This document shows, in pieces, positions 61,618-64,000 of a DNA stretch of 64,000 nt. Position numbers and translations under genes: made by a program. Each line of letters opens with the position of its first letter. Within the stretch, counting starts at the first letter, position 1. The notes under the pieces are model-generated. The model had not been told where the DNA came from. It did not search any database and worked only from the letters and a program-made list of their open reading frames with translations. The DNA is from JAENVT01 sp963773085 (GTDB taxonomy: Bacteria > Actinomycetota > Acidimicrobiia > Acidimicrobiales > Ilumatobacteraceae), in NCBI GenBank assembly GCA_963773085.1, contig CAVYZS010000001.1, forward strand, positions 1 to 64,000, in the 5' to 3' direction.

Positions 61618-62573
61618 CACCCGGTCAGCGCGGCGAGGCCATACGCGATCTGCAGCGCCGCCTCGGTGTCGCCGGGTTTCCACCCGCCGCCGGCGCCGAG
61701 GCGGCGGCCTTCTGCCCTGCCACCGAAGCTGCGGTTCGTGCCTTCCAGACCGGCCGCGGGCTGCGTTGTGACGGTCGCTGCGACGAACAGACCTGGACCG
61801 CTCTGGTCGAGGCCAGCTGGAAGCTCGGTGACCGCCTGCTGTTCCTCACCTCGCCGAACCTCCGTGGAGATGATGTCGCTGAGCTGCAATCGCGACTCGG
61901 TCGGCTCGGATTCGACTGCGGTCGCGTCGACGGCATTCTCGGCCCCAGCACAGCGCGGGCGCTGGAGGAGTTCCAGTCGAACTGCGGCACGGCGCCGGAC
62001 GGAGTCTGTGGGCCTGACACGGTGCGGACCTTGGCCGTGATGAGCTCACAGACCGGTGCCGGCCCGGGGATCGCCGCCGTACGCGAACGCGACCGGCTGC
62101 GCACGGGCTTCGGCTCAGTCGCTCAATGCCGAATCGTCGTCGGACAATATGGCGGGCTCAGCGCCCTGACCAGGACACTTTCCCGTGAGTTGCGGCTTCG
62201 TGGGGCCACCGTCATGTCGCTCGACGAGCCCGACGCGGTCGCTCAGGCAACTGCCGCCAATCACTTCGCGGCCGACGTCTATCTCGGCTTCGAGAGCCAC
62301 ACCGAGCCGTGTGCGGCCGTCCAGTTCTACAGAGTGCCGACGTTTGAATCGGCCGGCGGACGCTCGCTGGCCGAGCTGATCGCCGATCGGCTGAGTCGGC
62401 TCGACGATCTGACGCCCGAAGTTGCCGGAATGCGACTGCAGATGCTCCGTGAAACACGGATGCCAGCGGTTCAGTGCGTCTTCGGGCCTGTCCGCGTGGC
62501 AATCGAACGTGGGCCGGCCATCGCCGTGGCCGTCATCGAGGCCGTCGAGCAGTGGGTCTCACGGTCTAGCTAA
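61614..62573 (+). CDS. CwlM-like peptidoglycan-binding pseudo-amidase, apparent CTG start
   Basis: About 319 residues. Two peptidoglycan-binding type 1 repeats (GEAIRDLQRRLGVAGF; DVAELQSRLGRLGFDCGRVD, then GPSTARALEEFQ) precede an amidase_3-like domain. The zinc ligands are lost: DxGHGG reads VGQYGG, SIHAN reads GFESH with His displaced, and the catalytic Glu region reads VQCVFGPV. Mycobacterial CwlM is likewise an inactive amidase, one that activates MurA. No ATG, GTG or TTG occurs in frame between the stop at 61533 and GTG 62022, so CTG 61614, in a CTGA overlap with trxA, is the best start; otherwise both binding repeats would be lost. Confidence 0.85.
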   Translation: MTPGQRGEAIRDLQRRLGVAGFPPAAGAEAAAFCPATEAAVRAFQTGRGLRCDGRCDEQTWTALVEASWKLGDRLLFLTSPNLRGDDVAELQSRLGRLGFDCGRVDGILGPSTARALEEFQSNCGTAPDGVCGPDTVRTLAVMSSQTGAGPGIAAVRERDRLRTGFGSVAQCRIVVGQYGGLSALTRTLSRELRLRGATVMSLDEPDAVAQATAANHFAADVYLGFESHTEPCAAVQFYRVPTFESAGGRSLAELIADRLSRLDDLTPEVAGMRLQMLRETRMPAVQCVFGPVRVAIERGPAIAVAVIEAVEQWVSRSS

Positions 62574-62577
62574 GGGT

Positions 62578-62598
62578 TTATCCACAACATTGTCCACT
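62578..62598 (+). promoter_or_regulatory. DnaA boxes between the CwlM-like gene and parB
   Basis: TTATCCACA at 62578-62586 is a perfect DnaA box and TTGTCCACT at 62590-62598 differs by one base; GTTATCCGG near 62651 is a weaker relative. They lie in the 124-base convergent gap, too few for a full oriC but consistent with its closeness. Confidence 0.55.
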
Positions 62599-62697
62599 CG
62601 CTGTGTGCAACCCTCAAGTTGACATTGCGTTGGATCTGCCACTCTGCGTGGTTATCCGGTGTCGTTTGGTGCTCAGTGTGCGATAGTTGCCTGCCGT

Positions 62698-63612
62698 TCA
62701 GGCGATCGAATCGGGTGGGTTGGTCATCGCGTGGTAGATCCGCTCGAGATCCTCGAGGTCGGCGAACTCGATCACCACCTTGCCCCGCTTGGGACCCATC
62801 GTGACACCAACACGAGTCTGGAGATGCTCGGCCAACAGTTCTTCGAGCTCCAGTAGCCCGGGGGCACGCAACCTGGTAGCGGGGGTCAAGCCGGCGCCAT
62901 CGGCGGGACGGATCGGCAACCTCGTCACGGTCGACGTCGGCTCGCCGCGCTCACGGACCATCTCTTCGAGCATCCTCACCGACCAGTTCTCGGCGGCCGC
63001 CTGCCGAGCGAGTTGCTCCTGCAAGGTGCGGTCCGGTGTTCCGAGCAGGGCCCGGGCATGACCGGCCGACAGCCGCCCGTCGGCGAGGAGATGTTGGATG
63101 CCCGGCGGCAACGACATCAACCGCAAGGTGTTGGTGACAGCCGATCGGCTCTTGCCAACCCTGTTGGCAACTTGCTCGTGGGTGAGCTTGAAATCCTCGA
63201 TGAGCTGCTGATAGGCCGCGGCCTCTTCCAGCGGAGTCAAGTCCTGCCGGTGGAGGTTCTCGACCAGCGCCCGCTCCACCAAACCGAGATCATCGGTGTT
63301 GCGCACGATCGCCGGCATGACCGAGAGGCCTGCACGCCGTGCTGCACGCCAGCGGCGTTCGCCGGCAACCAGCTCGTAGGCCGCGTCACCGATCGGCCGC
63401 ACGAGTACCGGCTGGAGCACACCGATCTCGCGGATCGACGAGGCCAGTTCGGCGAGCGACTCCTCGTCAAAGTGAACGCGGGGTTGATGCTGATTGGGGA
63501 TAATGCTGTCGATGGGCAGGTCGACGAGCCGAGGGACGTCTCCCTCGATGGTGCCGGCCTCTGACGGAATCAGGGCGCCGAGGCCCTTACCGAGACCGCC
63601 GAGTCGAGCCAT
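62698..63612 (-). CDS. parB: Chromosome-partitioning protein ParB
   Basis: 304 residues. The N-terminus LGKGLGALIP, CTP-binding and clamp motifs QHQPRVHFDEE and GERRWRAARRAG, an HTH with THEQVANRVGKSRSAVTNTL, and a C-terminal dimerisation domain (GVTMGPKRGKVVIEFADLED). It loads at parS sites and spreads as a clamp for segregation. Its start overlaps the parA 3' end by 26 bases. No complete parS is seen in the window. Confidence 0.97.
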   Translation of the reverse strand: MARLGGLGKGLGALIPSEAGTIEGDVPRLVDLPIDSIIPNQHQPRVHFDEESLAELASSIREIGVLQPVLVRPIGDAAYELVAGERRWRAARRAGLSVMPAIVRNTDDLGLVERALVENLHRQDLTPLEEAAAYQQLIEDFKLTHEQVANRVGKSRSAVTNTLRLMSLPPGIQHLLADGRLSAGHARALLGTPDRTLQEQLARQAAAENWSVRMLEEMVRERGEPTSTVTRLPIRPADGAGLTPATRLRAPGLLELEELLAEHLQTRVGVTMGPKRGKVVIEFADLEDLERIYHAMTNPPDSIA

Positions 63613-64000
63613 GACTGACCTCCTTTGCCACGCTGCGGTATGCCGACGCGCCGCGCGATGTTGAGTCGAATGTGATGATCGGCTGGCCGAAGGACGGTGC
63701 TTCGGAGAGCCGGACCGTACGCGGCACCACGGTGCGGCAGACCTTGTCGCCGAAGTGCTCGCGGACCTCGTTGACCACCTGATCGGCGAGTTTCGTGCGG
63801 GCGTCGTACATCACGCACACGATCGTGGTGACCTCCAACGTCGGGTTGAGGTTGCGTTTGACGAGGTCGACGTTGCGTAGCAGTTGTCCGAGCCCCTCGA
63901 GCGCGTAGTACTCGCATTGAATCGGAACCAAGACCTCGTCGGCGGCGTTGAGGCCGTTGACGGTCAGCAGACCGAGCGAGGGTGGACAGTCGATGAGGAC
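63587..64000 (-). CDS. parA: Chromosome-partitioning ATPase ParA, 5' part beyond the window
   Basis: The C-terminal 137 residues are present: LIDCPPSLGLLTVNGLNAAD with the Walker B Asp, EVLVPIQCEYYALEGLGQLL, then YDARTKLADQVVNEVREHFG and SEAPSFGQPI. ParA drives ParB-bound origins through its ATP cycle. The Walker A part lies past 64000. Upstream genes in relatives are rsmG, jag, yidC, rnpA, rpmH and dnaA, so oriC is expected to the right. Confidence 0.95.
   Translation of the reverse strand, partial: VLIDCPPSLGLLTVNGLNAADEVLVPIQCEYYALEGLGQLLRNVDLVKRNLNPTLEVTTIVCVMYDARTKLADQVVNEVREHFGDKVCRTVVPRTVRLSEAPSFGQPIITFDSTSRGASAYRSVAKEVSHGSTRRSR

Noticed and set aside
62449..62460. GTGAAACA resembling half of a parS site
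   Set aside because: Only one half matches the 16-base parS consensus (about 10 of 16 overall), and it lies inside the CwlM-like coding sequence.
1..64000. CRISPR array, rRNA operon, intact insertion sequence or prophage structural genes
   Set aside because: No regularly spaced repeats, rRNA sequence, transposase or phage structural genes were recognised in the window.

Overview
The window looks like part of the chromosome of a high-GC actinomycete, most likely class Acidimicrobiia (Ilumatobacter-like). The class is an inference; the phylum is well supported. The right end has the same backbone as the origin-proximal region of Mycobacterium: CCA-adding enzyme, DUF6049 protein, kinase, ECF sigma factor and its membrane partner, trxB, trxA, CwlM-like protein, parB, parA. 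DUF5318, DUF6325 and DUF7144 proteins are also typically actinobacterial. oriC itself probably lies just beyond the right edge.

Region 1 (1-6300) is the decaying end of an integrated mobile element. It holds a MobF/TraA-type relaxase-helicase broken by about nine frame changes, an excisionase-like HTH gene, and a damaged HTH plus nucleotidyltransferase pair resembling a toxin-antitoxin system. It ends in a 43-nt fragment matching the 3' half of tRNA-Gly(CCC), the expected attachment-site scar. No integrase is in view.

Region 2 (6300-24200) is accessory metabolism and stress. A 39-nt REP-like repeat cluster precedes an HD-GYP/LuxR regulator. Then comes an overlapping SnoaL-like, P450, OsmC set followed by a frameshifted flavoprotein. 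A group of small stress and membrane proteins (DUF1269, DUF6325, SHOCT, CMD, DUF7144) sits beside a SulP anion transporter, a HAD phosphatase and an arylsulfatase, followed by a universal stress protein, a Crp/Fnr regulator, a DUF5995 protein and a second flavoprotein.

Region 3 (24200-40700) is signalling and envelope. It has a NEW3-domain protein coupled to an ABC exporter, a histidine kinase with two OmpR-type response regulators, and a second REP-like pair. It also has a LiaFSR-like system with PspC domains, a diguanylate cyclase, a histidinol-phosphate-type aminotransferase, an MGT-type glycosyltransferase, a proline-iminopeptidase-like hydrolase, and a DoxX gene bracketed by copies of a second palindromic repeat.

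Region 4 (40700-64000) is housekeeping: dnaB with an intein, rplI, rpsR with a long acidic tail, ssb and rpsF; a 1,000-residue GGDEF-EAL protein; the CCA enzyme and a histone-deacetylase-like protein; then the DUF6049-to-parA cluster. In that cluster genes overlap by ATGA, GTGA, TTGA and, for the CwlM-like gene, apparently CTGA. murJ, usually present here, is missing, and degV plus an apparently active Ser/Thr kinase occupy its place.
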